A program made the translations under genes and the position numbers. Positions 1 through 8,282 of a stretch of 53,579 nt of DNA are shown here, piece by piece. The DNA is taken from positions 955,282 to 1,008,860 of the forward strand of contig NZ_LN611425.1 of assembly GCF_000821245.2 (NCBI RefSeq). The letters run 5' to 3'. The notes under the pieces are model-generated. The model was not told the origin of the DNA, searched no databases, and saw only the letters and a program-made list of their open reading frames with translations. This stretch comes from Virgibacillus senegalensis. Lineage in GTDB: Bacteria > Bacillota > Bacilli > Bacillales > Amphibacillaceae. Position 1 is the stretch's first letter. Each line of letters starts with the position of its first letter.

Positions 1-23
1 GGTTCTACGTCAAATGTTGGGGT
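1..23 (+). repeat. Left terminal inverted repeat of the ISL3 element
   Basis: Begins GGTTCTACG and ends GTTGGGGT. It matches the reverse complement of 1357-1379 at 17 of 23 positions. Confidence 0.8.
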
Positions 24-45
24 GGGAGAAATTTGCTCCTACTCC

Positions 46-1263
46 TTAACCCACTTGAAAGCCCCTGAATTCCTTCAGTTGATGATGTAATAACACTTTC
101 GTTCTTAAGCGATCGTAACGACGAAACCCAAAAGCATTCCGTTTGATGACTTTCGTTTGGTTGTTCAATCCTTCAATAAACCCATTGCTATAATCGAGCG
201 CAAAGCTATTCAGAATCTCTGTCTGCCAATTCTTCAAGGTGCCAATCGCTTGTAGATATTCTTCCATACCACTTTGCTTCACTCGGTCATAATACTGATA
301 CAATCGTTGTTTTACATAGCCAATATCGGTTTTCCCCATTGCTTTTGCCTCTTCAAACCAGCTGCGAAAAGCCTCTTTCAGCTTATAGGCGACTCGTAGT
401 TCATCCGATAGATCGAGGTATCGGTTCAGATACCAGCGCTGCTTCTCGGTTAGTTCCTCCTGCTTCTTGTAAAAGATATGTTTCATCCGTTTACACTTTT
501 TCCGGTCGTATTCATGGAAGTTCTTTTGGACTCGCCTGCGCACCTTTTCCAAAGCCCAATAAATATACCGACAAAAATGGAAACGATCGGCCACAATGAT
601 GGGGCTTCCCACCGCCTTCCGGACAGCTGACTTAAAACTATAGCTCATGTCCATGATGACCTTCCGGACATTACCCCCTTTTTCCCGAAGGTACTGCTTG
701 ACGGTTTTGACGGATCGATCAGGCAGGATATCTATTGGATTTCCGGTCTCTCCATCGCCAATGATGACCTGGTATTTCCCCGCATTGGTATCGCCTTTAT
801 ATTCATCAATCGCAATCACTTCTGGAAGCTCTTCCACCTCTTGAAGTTCTGGTGTGGCCACCTGATCGAACCGGCGAATGGCTGTAGCTTGTGAGGTACG
901 GAACTGCGCAGCGGTATCCTTGAAGTTCATCCCCTGGATCACCCGAAGGCCAAGTGCCTGGTTCCACTCTCTTGAATGACGCTGATAACGGTCCACCATC
1001 GGATTGGCTTCTGCGAATCGTTTACCACAGGAACAGGCATAGCGTCGTTTGCGGTAAAACAAATAGGTGGTTCGTTCAAATACCTTTAAGTGCTGGATTT
1101 TCTGTATTCGGTAATCATGAACGCGGGAAGTCTGGTTACCACACGCCGGACAGGTTTGCGCCTGCCTGGGCATCTCCACCTCTATGTGGTAAGCTCCCTC
1201 CACCTCTTCTACTTTCTTGATAGAAACACTTTCTAATCCGGGTAATGTCATGTTAGAATGCAT
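46..1263 (-). CDS. ISL3-family transposase
   Basis: DDE-type transposase of 405 residues, the usual ISL3 length. An N-terminal zinc-binding region (CPACG near residue 38 and CSCG near 77) is followed by a helix-turn-helix-like segment (about residues 104-134) and the catalytic domain. Candidate acidic residues are D153 (IDEYKG), D205 (VIMDMSYSF) and E364 (GFIEGLNN). The ATG at 1263 is chosen because AGGAG lies 10 bases upstream. The longer reading frame opening at 1401 begins outside the right inverted repeat, inside the ftsZ terminator, and cannot be the native start. The frame is intact, so the element looks potentially active. Family assignment is firm; activity is inferred. Confidence 0.9.
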   Translation of the reverse strand: MHSNMTLPGLESVSIKKVEEVEGAYHIEVEMPRQAQTCPACGNQTSRVHDYRIQKIQHLKVFERTTYLFYRKRRYACSCGKRFAEANPMVDRYQRHSREWNQALGLRVIQGMNFKDTAAQFRTSQATAIRRFDQVATPELQEVEELPEVIAIDEYKGDTNAGKYQVIIGDGETGNPIDILPDRSVKTVKQYLREKGGNVRKVIMDMSYSFKSAVRKAVGSPIIVADRFHFCRYIYWALEKVRRRVQKNFHEYDRKKCKRMKHIFYKKQEELTEKQRWYLNRYLDLSDELRVAYKLKEAFRSWFEEAKAMGKTDIGYVKQRLYQYYDRVKQSGMEEYLQAIGTLKNWQTEILNSFALDYSNGFIEGLNNQTKVIKRNAFGFRRYDRLRTKVLLHHQLKEFRGFQVG

Positions 1264-1356
1264 GTACACACAACTCCTATCTGCTTGTTTCTTAGTCAAT
1301 TCAAGTGTAGTAGAGATAGGAGCTTGTGTGTATTTTTTATGCGGAATTTTTCTAAA

Positions 1357-1379
1357 ACCCCAACAAATATTGTAGAGCC
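1357..1379 (-). repeat. Right terminal inverted repeat of the ISL3 element
   Basis: Read on the minus strand it begins GGCTCTAC and ends GTTGGGGT, pairing with bases 1-23. The next base outwards is the first of the A-run forming the U-tail of the ftsZ terminator. Confidence 0.8.
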
Positions 1380-1419
1380 AAAAAATTAAAAAACCCTTCA
1401 AGCGTTAACTTGAAGGGTT
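1380..1419 (-). terminator. Rho-independent terminator of ftsZ
   Basis: Perfect 11-bp stem (1392-1402 with 1409-1419, loop of six) followed on the minus strand by a T-rich run at 1391-1380. It lies 11 bases after the ftsZ stop, so the ftsA-ftsZ transcript should end here. The insertion sequence begins at the end of the T-run. Confidence 0.9.
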
Positions 1420-1430
1420 CTTCCAACCAA

Positions 1431-2570
1431 TTATCTTCTGCGATTTCTGTTTCGAAGAAATGTAGGGATATCTAAGGTGTCCTCTTCCTGTTTGACCTGT
1501 TGGCCTTGTACAGGTGCCTCACGGCGAGGCTCTTCTTTTCGTTTTTCACCAGCACTGGCAGATTGTGTCTGGTTGTTGACAGCTGGCCGCTGCTTAGGCT
1601 GATTAGCTTTCAATTGGGATTCATCAAAACCAGTCGCAATGACCGTCACAACGATCTCATCTTTTAAATCTTCATTGATTACCGAACCGAAAATAACGTT
1701 GACTTCCTGATCCGCAGCAGAAGTAACCAAGTCGGCTGCTTCTTGTACTTCATACAGGCTTAAGTTAGCTCCTCCGGTAATATTCATCAATACTCCATGA
1801 GCTCCATCGATAGAAGTTTCAAGCAGCGGTGAAGAAATCGCCTTCTTCGCCGCTTCTGTTGCTCTATTTTCTCCCGTTGCAACACCGATTCCCATCAAAG
1901 CAGAGCCTTTATCGTACATGATTGTTTTGACATCGGCAAAGTCGACGTTGATCAACCCTGGTTTGGCAATTAAGTCGGAAATACCTTGGACACCTTGACG
2001 TAGAACATTATCCGCCTCTCTAAATGCTTCCAGCATCGGCGTATTCTTGTCGACGATTTCCAATAACCGGTCGTTAGGAATGACAATTAATGTATCTACA
2101 TTACTTTTCAATGCGTCAATTCCACTGATAGCCTGAGTAGAGCGCCTGCGTCCTTCAAAGCTGAACGGACGAGTGACAACGCCGACTGTCAAAGCACCGA
2201 TTTCTTTGGCTACTTGAGCGATAACCGGTGCTGCACCAGTACCCGTTCCACCGCCCATTCCTGCAGTGACAAATACCATGTCCGCACCTTGTAGAACCTC
2301 TTCGAGCTGTTCCTTACTTTCCTCTGCTGCCTTTCTGCCGACCTCAGGATTGGCTCCAGCGCCCAGCCCGCGGGTCAATTTCGAACCTATCTGCATTTTC
2401 ACTTCTGCTTTGGACAGATTCAATGCTTGCGCATCCGTATTGACAGCAATGAATTCTACCCCTTCTACTCCATGCTCAATCATACGGTTAACCGCATTGC
2501 TTCCGCCTCCGCCTACACCGATTACTTTAATCGTTGCAAGCTGATCCATATTCGTATCAAACTCTAACAT
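1431..2570 (-). CDS. ftsZ: Cell division protein FtsZ
   Basis: Tubulin-like GTPase of 379 residues that polymerises into the cytoplasmic Z ring and recruits the divisome. The GTP-binding signature GGGTGTG is at residues 106-112, and the T7-loop region (NVDFADV) is in the middle of the protein. The linker (about residues 315-362) is rich in Gln, Glu, Lys and Arg. The C-terminal peptide DIPTFLR (367-373), which docks on FtsA and SepF, is followed by a basic NRNRRR tail. ATG at 2570 has AGGAGG seven bases upstream. It follows ftsA by 69 bases and is probably cotranscribed with it. Length and motifs are standard. Confidence 0.98.
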   Translation of the reverse strand: MLEFDTNMDQLATIKVIGVGGGGSNAVNRMIEHGVEGVEFIAVNTDAQALNLSKAEVKMQIGSKLTRGLGAGANPEVGRKAAEESKEQLEEVLQGADMVFVTAGMGGGTGTGAAPVIAQVAKEIGALTVGVVTRPFSFEGRRRSTQAISGIDALKSNVDTLIVIPNDRLLEIVDKNTPMLEAFREADNVLRQGVQGISDLIAKPGLINVDFADVKTIMYDKGSALMGIGVATGENRATEAAKKAISSPLLETSIDGAHGVLMNITGGANLSLYEVQEAADLVTSAADQEVNVIFGSVINEDLKDEIVVTVIATGFDESQLKANQPKQRPAVNNQTQSASAGEKRKEEPRREAPVQGQQVKQEEDTLDIPTFLRNRNRRR

Positions 2571-2639
2571 TTTCGTTCCTCCTAATTTGCAAGATTACAA
2601 GATTCATTGAAGTTATACATTCTGTAAGGGAACGCTTGT

Positions 2640-3923
2640 TTAATCAAAGAAGTATTTAAACAAATTAGCGATTCCGGATTCTTTTTTCTGTTTAGGCGAT
2701 GTATCCTTTTGCTTTGTTGCCCGTTTTTGATTACTCTGCTTATGTACCTCCTGTTCAGCAGGCTGTACGGATGCAGAAATCTCTTTTCCTTGTATTTTCG
2801 CATTGCTGTATGCAAACTTCAAGATACCAACGCCACAGGTATATTGCGACTCTCTGACACCTATGTAGTCTGGTATCGCAATGCGTACGTTGGATTGGTA
2901 CACATCCTGGGCAAGTTCCAATGCACCTGGAAGGCTGATTGTTCCGCCGGTAAGCACATAACCGCCCGCCAGCTCTTTGTATCCCATCTTTCGGATTTCT
3001 CTTTCTGCATAAGCATAGATTTCTTCTAGTCTAGCTTCAATCATATCAGAAATTTGCAGTTGATTAAATGTTTGTTTTTGATTGCTGCCAATGATGGTCG
3101 CTTCAAACGTTTCTTCTTCACGTGCATCATCAAAAAAAGCATGTCCATAATTCAACTTAATCAACTCTGCTTCTTCTGAAGAGGTACGGAGTCCGATCGA
3201 CAAGTCCTTGGTTATGTTGTCACCGCCTAGTGCTATTACGCTTGTAGATACCAAATGATCATTCTCAAAAACAGAAACCGTCGTACTTCCACCGCCTACA
3301 TCTATCAAGGCAACTCCCAGGTTTTTTTCATCTTTTGAAAGTGCAATAGAACCGGCGGCCAGTGGCTGAAGACATATATCAAGCACTTCCAGATTGGCAC
3401 GCTCCACACATTTCAAAATATTATGTAATAAAGTTCTCGAGCAAGTAATGATCGTTCCTTCCATCTCCAGCCTTACACCGATCATTCCTCGGGGATCATT
3501 TATCTCGTCCAGTCCATCTACAATAAACTGTTTCGGCACGACATCAATAATTTCTCTTTCCGGTGGAATGGAGATTACTTGTGCGGCATCGATTACTCTG
3601 CCAATATCTTCGTTGCCTATTTCCCTTGTTTCACTTGACACTGCAACCACTCCGTGACACGGCTGCAATTGAATATGATTGCCATTTATGCCCACGACGA
3701 CGCGGTCAATATGCATATCCACCATTCGCTCTGCTTGTTCAACGGCCGTTTTAATGGATTGCACGGTTTGATCTATATCGACGATGGCACCTTTTTTCAT
3801 TCCATTGGAAGCTGCTGTACCGACTCCAATTATATTCAATGAATCGTTTAACACTTCGCCTATTATTACTTTAATTTTTGATGTACCTATATCCAGGCTG
3901 ACTAATATTTCGCTGTTGTTCAA
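2640..3923 (-). CDS. ftsA: Cell division protein FtsA
   Basis: Actin-like ATPase that tethers FtsZ filaments to the membrane. The N-terminal phosphate-1 motif is DIGTSKIKVIIGE, further ATPase motifs follow (LIDVGGGSTTVSVF), and the protein ends in an amphipathic basic and aromatic helix (SGIANLFKYFFD) typical of the membrane-targeting sequence. Between catalytic domain and helix lies a charged linker of about 45 residues. I place the start at TTG 3923 (LNNSEILVSLDIG), because AGGAGGTG sits seven bases before it; the in-frame ATG at 3950 lies upstream of that site. This gives 427 residues. Two candidate sigma-A promoters lie upstream. Confidence 0.96.
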   Translation of the reverse strand: MNNSEILVSLDIGTSKIKVIIGEVLNDSLNIIGVGTAASNGMKKGAIVDIDQTVQSIKTAVEQAERMVDMHIDRVVVGINGNHIQLQPCHGVVAVSSETREIGNEDIGRVIDAAQVISIPPEREIIDVVPKQFIVDGLDEINDPRGMIGVRLEMEGTIITCSRTLLHNILKCVERANLEVLDICLQPLAAGSIALSKDEKNLGVALIDVGGGSTTVSVFENDHLVSTSVIALGGDNITKDLSIGLRTSSEEAELIKLNYGHAFFDDAREEETFEATIIGSNQKQTFNQLQISDMIEARLEEIYAYAEREIRKMGYKELAGGYVLTGGTISLPGALELAQDVYQSNVRIAIPDYIGVRESQYTCGVGILKFAYSNAKIQGKEISASVQPAEQEVHKQSNQKRATKQKDTSPKQKKESGIANLFKYFFD

Positions 3924-3964
3924 AGAAAGGCACCTCCTAGTCCAAAACATTTTAAGTAATTCAT

Positions 3965-3993
3965 ATACTATCGAACATTTTTATTTTTCTCAA
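3965..3993 (-). promoter_or_regulatory. Candidate sigma-A promoter proximal to ftsA
   Basis: Minus strand: -35 TTGAGA (3993-3988), spacer of exactly 17, -10 TAGTAT (3970-3965). It lies 42 bases before the ftsA TTG start. Confidence 0.6.
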
Positions 3994-4048
3994 AGAAAAT
4001 AAGCTCTCCTATTAAGTAAAACATTTCTTGACAGTAAAGTATATGGAA

Positions 4049-4077
4049 ATTTTAAGCTATCTGACGATTGTTATCAA
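4049..4077 (-). promoter_or_regulatory. Candidate sigma-A promoter distal to ftsA
   Basis: Minus strand: -35 TTGATA (4077-4072), 17-base spacer, -10 TAAAAT (4054-4049). With the proximal candidate it forms a tandem pair in the 295-base gap between sbp and ftsA; no gene is seen in that gap. Multiple promoters before ftsAZ are known in B. subtilis. Confidence 0.6.
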
Positions 4078-4218
4078 TAAAAATTATCAATTAAAATGAA
4101 ATTCGGCTTCTTATGGCAACAGCATCCATCCAGATAGCCAACTTAGCTATCATTCCCTTTTTACGGTCGAAGTAAACTTGATTACCTACCGTATTCTACA
4201 AATATCGACGAAATCCTG

Positions 4219-4587
4219 TTATTTTCTTCTCCATTCATCTAATTTCTTGGAGAAGTATTTTTTGTCGATGACATATCGCCTAATTGTCGCGATATTTTGA
4301 AACAAGCGCACACCGAAGGCGAATACTGCGGCCAAATACAAATCGATACCGAGCTGTACACCGATAAATGCAAGAAGTGCCGCAAGCAATACATTAAAGA
4401 AAAAACCGCTAAGAAAAACTTTTTCATCGAATTTTTCTTCCAGGTAAGCTCTTATTCCGCCAAACAAGGTGTCAAAGGCAGCGAGTAAAGCAATCGATAG
4501 GTAGTCCGCGTACGCTTCCGGTACGCGGATATCCGTTAGCAAACCTAATCCTATTCCTACTATTAAAAACAATACAGGAAGCCACAT
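4219..4587 (-). CDS. sbp: Small basic protein Sbp (DUF1290)
   Basis: A 122-residue membrane protein with three or four hydrophobic segments (about residues 1-17, 28-42, 57-78 and 83-93) and a basic C-terminus ending KKLDEWRRK. It belongs to the DUF1290/Sbp family found just upstream of ftsA in Firmicutes; its molecular role is not established. Its ATG overlaps the ylxX stop by one base (TAATG), indicating translational coupling. Identification rests on position and family resemblance. Confidence 0.88.
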   Translation of the reverse strand: MWLPVLFLIVGIGLGLLTDIRVPEAYADYLSIALLAAFDTLFGGIRAYLEEKFDEKVFLSGFFFNVLLAALLAFIGVQLGIDLYLAAVFAFGVRLFQNIATIRRYVIDKKYFSKKLDEWRRK

Positions 4588-5300
4588 TAGTTATCACCCG
4601 TCTCTTCTGAAACACGCATGGAATCAATGCGGACAGGTTCCTCGTATCCAGTTAATGTAACCTGTTCCTCATATTTGAACTCCATTTCCAAATTTTCAAT
4701 AGCGAAATCGTCTTTTGAATGGCTGACTTCCATATAATCTTTAAGCCTTTCAGGATTTTCAGCCAACACTTTAATTTCCAATGGGACGGAAGATAATGGA
4801 TGGTTATTGACATATGTCTCTCCATTCACCGAGCGTACCGGAGTTACGTCAACAATCCGTTCATTTGCAATTTGTATGTCCGTTGCCCCGTAAGTATTAA
4901 GCTCATTTATCAGCCGGTTGAGCAAATCCGGAGTGATAGAAGGATACGTCTGTCCACCTTCGCTTTCCACGAATATCGGCTCCACGCGGATGATGATTCC
5001 AGGTTGTTTGACAGCCGTCAACCCTGCTTCAGACTCCAGTTTTTCCAAAGAACCCTTCAATGCTTCAACCTTTTCAGACTCAGAATTTGCTTCATATTGC
5101 TCAATGGTCTGTTCCGCATCTCTTATTTGCTGATAAAGATTTTGCTGTAGCTTTTGTTCCTCTTGCAGCTGGGCCCTAATTTCCCACAAGTCTCTTGTAT
5201 CCCGCTCATCAGGTTCGTGTTTCGTTTGAAACTGAATAGCAACCATCAGACCGACCAGTCCGAAAACAAAGGATAGAATTATTTTCTGTTTGATTTTCAC
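4587..5300 (-). CDS. ylxX: DUF881 family protein YlxX
   Basis: A 237-residue protein with one N-terminal membrane anchor (about residues 6-22), a coiled coil (about 40-85, LQEEQKLQQNLYQQIRDAE) and an extracytoplasmic DUF881 domain. DUF881 proteins occur as tandem pairs between divIB and sbp in Bacillaceae; function is unknown, though the position suggests a divisome or cell-envelope role. It starts two bases after the ylxW stop and is a diverged paralogue of ylxW, sharing the layout and the DUF881 core. Confidence 0.9.
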   Translation of the reverse strand: MKIKQKIILSFVFGLVGLMVAIQFQTKHEPDERDTRDLWEIRAQLQEEQKLQQNLYQQIRDAEQTIEQYEANSESEKVEALKGSLEKLESEAGLTAVKQPGIIIRVEPIFVESEGGQTYPSITPDLLNRLINELNTYGATDIQIANERIVDVTPVRSVNGETYVNNHPLSSVPLEIKVLAENPERLKDYMEVSHSKDDFAIENLEMEFKYEEQVTLTGYEEPVRIDSMRVSEETGDN

Positions 5301-5302
5301 TG

Positions 5303-6016
5303 CTATCCCCTTTCCAGGTCGACCCTTGCGCTCATTTCAATCTCATCCATCTTTTCCATTTCTACTTCAATATTGTCGTTGATCAATTCGTCTACAAGTC
5401 CATCTGTTAGATTAATACTTGCATACATAACTTCTCTGTCCCCAATCGCTGAAATGACAAAGGGAGCAGGATGTGTCTTCCCATCTACAGAGATTACTGG
5501 TCCGACACAATTGATATAACTATCTCGAAACACTCGTTGGCCATTGATCGCAATTGCTTCTGCTCCCGCACTAAGTAATTCGTTTACCACACGGTAAATG
5601 TGACGCTCGTGCACAATATATTGATTCGCATTTTCTTCTGAAGGTACATAGTCAGCATCACTAAGTGTTATTTGGACGCCTTCTCCAATTACAGGCAATT
5701 CTCCAGTAATCATCTGTAATTCCAGTTTGCGATCGACATAGCTATTGATTGTTTCTGTTTGTCCGCCTAATTCCTTCTCCAAATTCTGGATTTCTTTCCT
5801 TTTATGTTCCAATTCCTGTTTCAATTCTCGATTTTTTTCTTCGAGATTAATTAGCTGTTGACGGTAGTAGTAATCTTTTTCCCATTCCTGATCATTGACC
5901 TGGACTACTTTCGGTTCCTGTTTTGTATGTTCATAGCTGATAGCTATTAAAAAACCGGAAACGAGTAAAACCAATGACAGAATGACATGTCTACCCTTCA
6001 CCTTCAACCTGGTCAC
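5303..6016 (-). CDS. ylxW: DUF881 family protein YlxW
   Basis: Paralogue of YlxX: N-terminal transmembrane anchor (VILSLVLLVSGFLIAI), long coiled coil (about residues 45-95) and DUF881 domain. The reading frame overlaps the end of divIB by 26 bases. The start is uncertain: GTG 6016, TTG 6007 and GTG 6001 are all in frame, and AAGGTGA lies five bases before the TTG and eleven before the later GTG. GTG 6016 gives the longest form (237 residues). No function is known; coupling to divIB and the anchor-coil-domain plan suggest a divisome-associated role. Confidence 0.88.
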   Translation of the reverse strand: MTRLKVKGRHVILSLVLLVSGFLIAISYEHTKQEPKVVQVNDQEWEKDYYYRQQLINLEEKNRELKQELEHKRKEIQNLEKELGGQTETINSYVDRKLELQMITGELPVIGEGVQITLSDADYVPSEENANQYIVHERHIYRVVNELLSAGAEAIAINGQRVFRDSYINCVGPVISVDGKTHPAPFVISAIGDREVMYASINLTDGLVDELINDNIEVEMEKMDEIEMSARVDLERG

Positions 6017-6794
6017 CTTCTTCTATATCCTGCTCTTGCTCTTCACCTTCCTGATAGGATTCAAAGTAAGCTCCAACTCCGATATGAATGATTCCCTCGC
6101 TTCCCGGTTCCAGCTGGGCTACAATGGAAGGATATGCCTTCATTTTTGTCGAAAAATTACGGATCGTTGCTTCAACTTCGAAACCATCATTCATGAAAAG
6201 GGTAATTTTATATGGATTTTCTTCGGTAGGCTCCCAATTGATTTCGGAAATCAATCCGACAATACTCGCTGGCAGACGTTGCAATTCTTTCGTCATGTCC
6301 TGGAGATATGTATCCTTCGTAAATCCGGATAAAAGTGGAGCATCCGCTCGGGCCGATTTCATCTTTTCCTGTTTCAAGCTTTGTCCATTCTCCAAAACTG
6401 GATAATAGGCCCCGCTTTCCCTCACATATCCTACCCTGTTGTATTCTTTTACCTTTATTTCGATCGTTGTCGGAAAATGTCTCAACACTTCCGCATCCTT
6501 GACAACCGGGTGCTGCTGGATATTGTCGATTACCATTTGTTTATCCACGTTCCAGAAATTATCCTCCGTCGACAACCCACTTAACGATTTTACTTCTTGT
6601 TGGTCTATGTACTCGTTTCCTGCCACCTCTATGTGACGAACTTGACTTAAAGGGGATTGCAGGTAAACCACAATGGAAATCAAGACAAAGAAAATGGAAA
6701 GATAAAAAATCAACCGGCGGTTGGCTTTTTTCTTGCGCGCTTGTTTCAGCTTCGGAATACGATCTTCTATTGATACAACTTTTTTTTGACTCAT
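5991..6794 (-). CDS. divIB: Cell division protein DivIB (FtsQ)
   Basis: Bitopic division protein of 267 residues. A basic cytoplasmic tail (KLKQARKKKANRR) precedes one transmembrane segment (about residues 29-46), then a POTRA domain (RHIEVAGNEYIDQQEV onwards), the beta domain, and an acidic tail rich in Glu and Gln. It works with FtsL and DivIC to stabilise and activate the septal synthase. ATG 6794 fits the family start and has AAAAGGGAAG upstream. It is separated from spoVE by 312 bases containing a terminator, a promoter and a leader hairpin; in B. subtilis murG and murB occupy this place. Confidence 0.95.
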   Translation of the reverse strand: MSQKKVVSIEDRIPKLKQARKKKANRRLIFYLSIFFVLISIVVYLQSPLSQVRHIEVAGNEYIDQQEVKSLSGLSTEDNFWNVDKQMVIDNIQQHPVVKDAEVLRHFPTTIEIKVKEYNRVGYVRESGAYYPVLENGQSLKQEKMKSARADAPLLSGFTKDTYLQDMTKELQRLPASIVGLISEINWEPTEENPYKITLFMNDGFEVEATIRNFSTKMKAYPSIVAQLEPGSEGIIHIGVGAYFESYQEGEEQEQDIEEGDQVEGEG

Positions 6795-6870
6795 TTTTAT
6801 CTTCCCTTTTAATTTAAAGATATTAAATGTGAAGCACAACATCCCGTCCATTAGGATCAAAACCTAAACA

Positions 6871-6891
6871 AACGGCATCCCCGATGCCGTT
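6871..6891 (-). promoter_or_regulatory. Leader hairpin between promoter and divIB
   Basis: Perfect 9-bp stem with a 3-base loop, followed on the minus strand by TGTTTAGGTTTT. It lies about 12 bases after the predicted transcription start and 77 bases before divIB. It could be a weak attenuator, an RNA-stabilising 5' hairpin or a remnant terminator. Confidence 0.55.
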
Positions 6892-6909
6892 ACAATGGTT
6901 TCTGCTAAA

Positions 6910-6918
6910 ATTATATCA
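6910..6918 (-). promoter_or_regulatory. Extended -10 promoter for divIB
   Basis: TGATATAAT on the minus strand: a perfect TATAAT (6915-6910) with a TGn extension. The -35 match is poor. It gives divIB-ylxWX-sbp a start of their own after the spoVE terminator. Confidence 0.55.
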
Positions 6919-7039
6919 TATTTTCTAAAAGCTTCGTGACGTTTTAGAATAATACTTTCGTAGCAAATTGCATTTCTATTTTCATAAAGCCGCTAATCGC
7001 ATTCTTTGATAGTTTTCAAACGTTAGTTTTTGAAATAAC

Positions 7040-7085
7040 AAATAACAAGAGACCAGCTCCCCTGTGTTAGGGGAACTGGTCTCTT
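7040..7085 (-). terminator. Terminator downstream of spoVE
   Basis: 17-bp stem with one mismatch (7047-7063 with 7069-7085, 5-base loop). On the minus strand it is followed by GTTATTTGTTATTT, a T-rich but interrupted tail. It separates the mraZ-to-spoVE genes from divIB. Confidence 0.75.
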
Positions 7086-7106
7086 GGTTAGCACACTCAA
7101 TCACAA

Positions 7107-8249
7107 TCATAATTTTGCATACCTGCTTATGTTCAGCAATATCCCCATCGAACATAACGTTAAAGTAAGCGAGGAACCGCCATAGCTCAAAAATGGGAGC
7201 GTAATACCTGTTACCGGGATAAGGCCGATGACGACACTGACATTGATCATGATTTGAATCGTTACCATACCGACGATTCCTAAGCCGAGCAAACTGCCAA
7301 ATGTATCAGGGGCTGCCAAAGAAATGCGGATCCCCCTCCATAAAAACACCCCAAACAGAATGATTAGAAATGTCCCGCCGATAAAACCAAGTTCTTCAGC
7401 AAGAATAGCAAAAATAAAATCATTATGTGGCTCGGGAAGATAGAAGAACTTCTGCAGACTTTGACCGAGTCCTAACCCCATCAAGCCACCGGGGCCAATC
7501 GCATATAATGACTGAATGATTTGAAATCCATTTCCTAACGGGTCTTCCCATGGATTCAAAAATGCCGTAATCCGGTTAATCCGATATGGAGCAGACAAAA
7601 TCAAACCGAGGAATCCGGCGATGCCAAGAACGGCAAGCCCCGCAAAATGGGAGAGCTTTGCTCCCGCTACGAACAACATAACGAAACAGGTTAGTACAAG
7701 AACTACGCCTGTCCCTAGATCAGGTTGCAGCATAATCAAGCCAAAAGCAGTGAATATAAGAAGTAAAGCAGGAAAAAAACCTTTTTTGAAAGAAGTAATG
7801 TATTTTTGATTGCTGGCCAAATAGGTTGATAAGAATATAATCAAGCCGAGCTTCATGAATTCTGAAGGCTGAATACTGAATGCTCCGACCCCAATCCAGC
7901 TTCGAGCTCCTCCCCTCACAAGTCCAATACCAGGGACCAGCACAGCAAGCAACAATAGAAAGCATATAAAAAGTAGTGGCTTGGCGTATTTCTGCCAGGA
8001 AGAATACGGAACATTCATGACAACCAACATGGCTGCAATACCAGCTCCAGCAAAAAGCAGCTGTCGCTTTACAAAGAAAAAACCGTCATCAAACTTGTAT
8101 TCTCCCCAAATTGCAGAAGCACTGTAAACCATGATCACGCCTATTGACAATAATAGTAAAATCGTGAAGGCAAGCAAATAATCCGGAGAATTCTTTGCAC
8201 CTTTAAACCATTTTTCAGCCAAAAAAACACCCCATTTCCCTTCTTTCAT
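7107..8249 (-). CDS. spoVE: SEDS glycosyltransferase SpoVE
   Basis: Polytopic SEDS (FtsW/RodA/SpoVE) protein that polymerises lipid II; SpoVE partners SpoVD in spore cortex synthesis in the outer forespore membrane. Visible family signatures are SIQPSEFMKLGLI, NPWEDPLGNGFQ, LPEPHNDFIFAILAEELGF and GITLPFLSYGGSS. About ten membrane segments are present. Close matches to B. subtilis SpoVE (YSASAIWGEYKFDDGFFFVKRQ) separate it from FtsW, encoded at 47279. The start is doubtful: ATG 8249 has no clear ribosome site, whereas TTG 8222 follows GGGGTG by five bases and gives a length nearer the family norm. It lies 33 bases or more after murD. Confidence 0.94.
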   Translation of the reverse strand: MKEGKWGVFLAEKWFKGAKNSPDYLLAFTILLLLSIGVIMVYSASAIWGEYKFDDGFFFVKRQLLFAGAGIAAMLVVMNVPYSSWQKYAKPLLFICFLLLLAVLVPGIGLVRGGARSWIGVGAFSIQPSEFMKLGLIIFLSTYLASNQKYITSFKKGFFPALLLIFTAFGLIMLQPDLGTGVVLVLTCFVMLFVAGAKLSHFAGLAVLGIAGFLGLILSAPYRINRITAFLNPWEDPLGNGFQIIQSLYAIGPGGLMGLGLGQSLQKFFYLPEPHNDFIFAILAEELGFIGGTFLIILFGVFLWRGIRISLAAPDTFGSLLGLGIVGMVTIQIMINVSVVIGLIPVTGITLPFLSYGGSSLTLTLCSMGILLNISRYAKL

Positions 8250-8282
8250 CGGTACATGGGGGTGAGTAGTAGTACAAGCCCC

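Larger units (their letters stand above)
1..1379 (-). mobile_element. Complete ISL3-family insertion sequence
   Basis: A 1379-bp element bounded by imperfect inverted repeats of about 23 bp (1-23 and 1357-1379; 17 of 23 positions match, both inner ends reading GTTGGGGT). It holds one transposase gene on the minus strand. Size, single ORF, terminal repeats and transposase type fit the ISL3 family, which usually makes 8-bp AT-rich target duplications. The right flank 1380-1387 (AAAAAATT) would be one target copy; the other lies outside the window. The element sits immediately beyond the ftsZ terminator, so it may separate ftsZ from whatever follows (spoIIGA in B. subtilis). A window start exactly at an IS end suggests a contig edge at a repeated sequence. 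Confidence 0.88.

Noticed and set aside
1264-1401. N-terminal extension of the transposase frame to 1401
   Set aside because: It begins outside the right inverted repeat, within the ftsZ terminator; a good ribosome site supports ATG 1263.
3980-4015. Possible sigma-H promoter before ftsA (AGGAG near 4007)
   Set aside because: The -10 (GAGAAA) matches the sigma-H consensus poorly; the overlapping sigma-A candidates are better.
6795-7106. Remnant of murG or murB
   Set aside because: Six-frame inspection shows no stretch resembling either; only promoter and hairpin signals are present.
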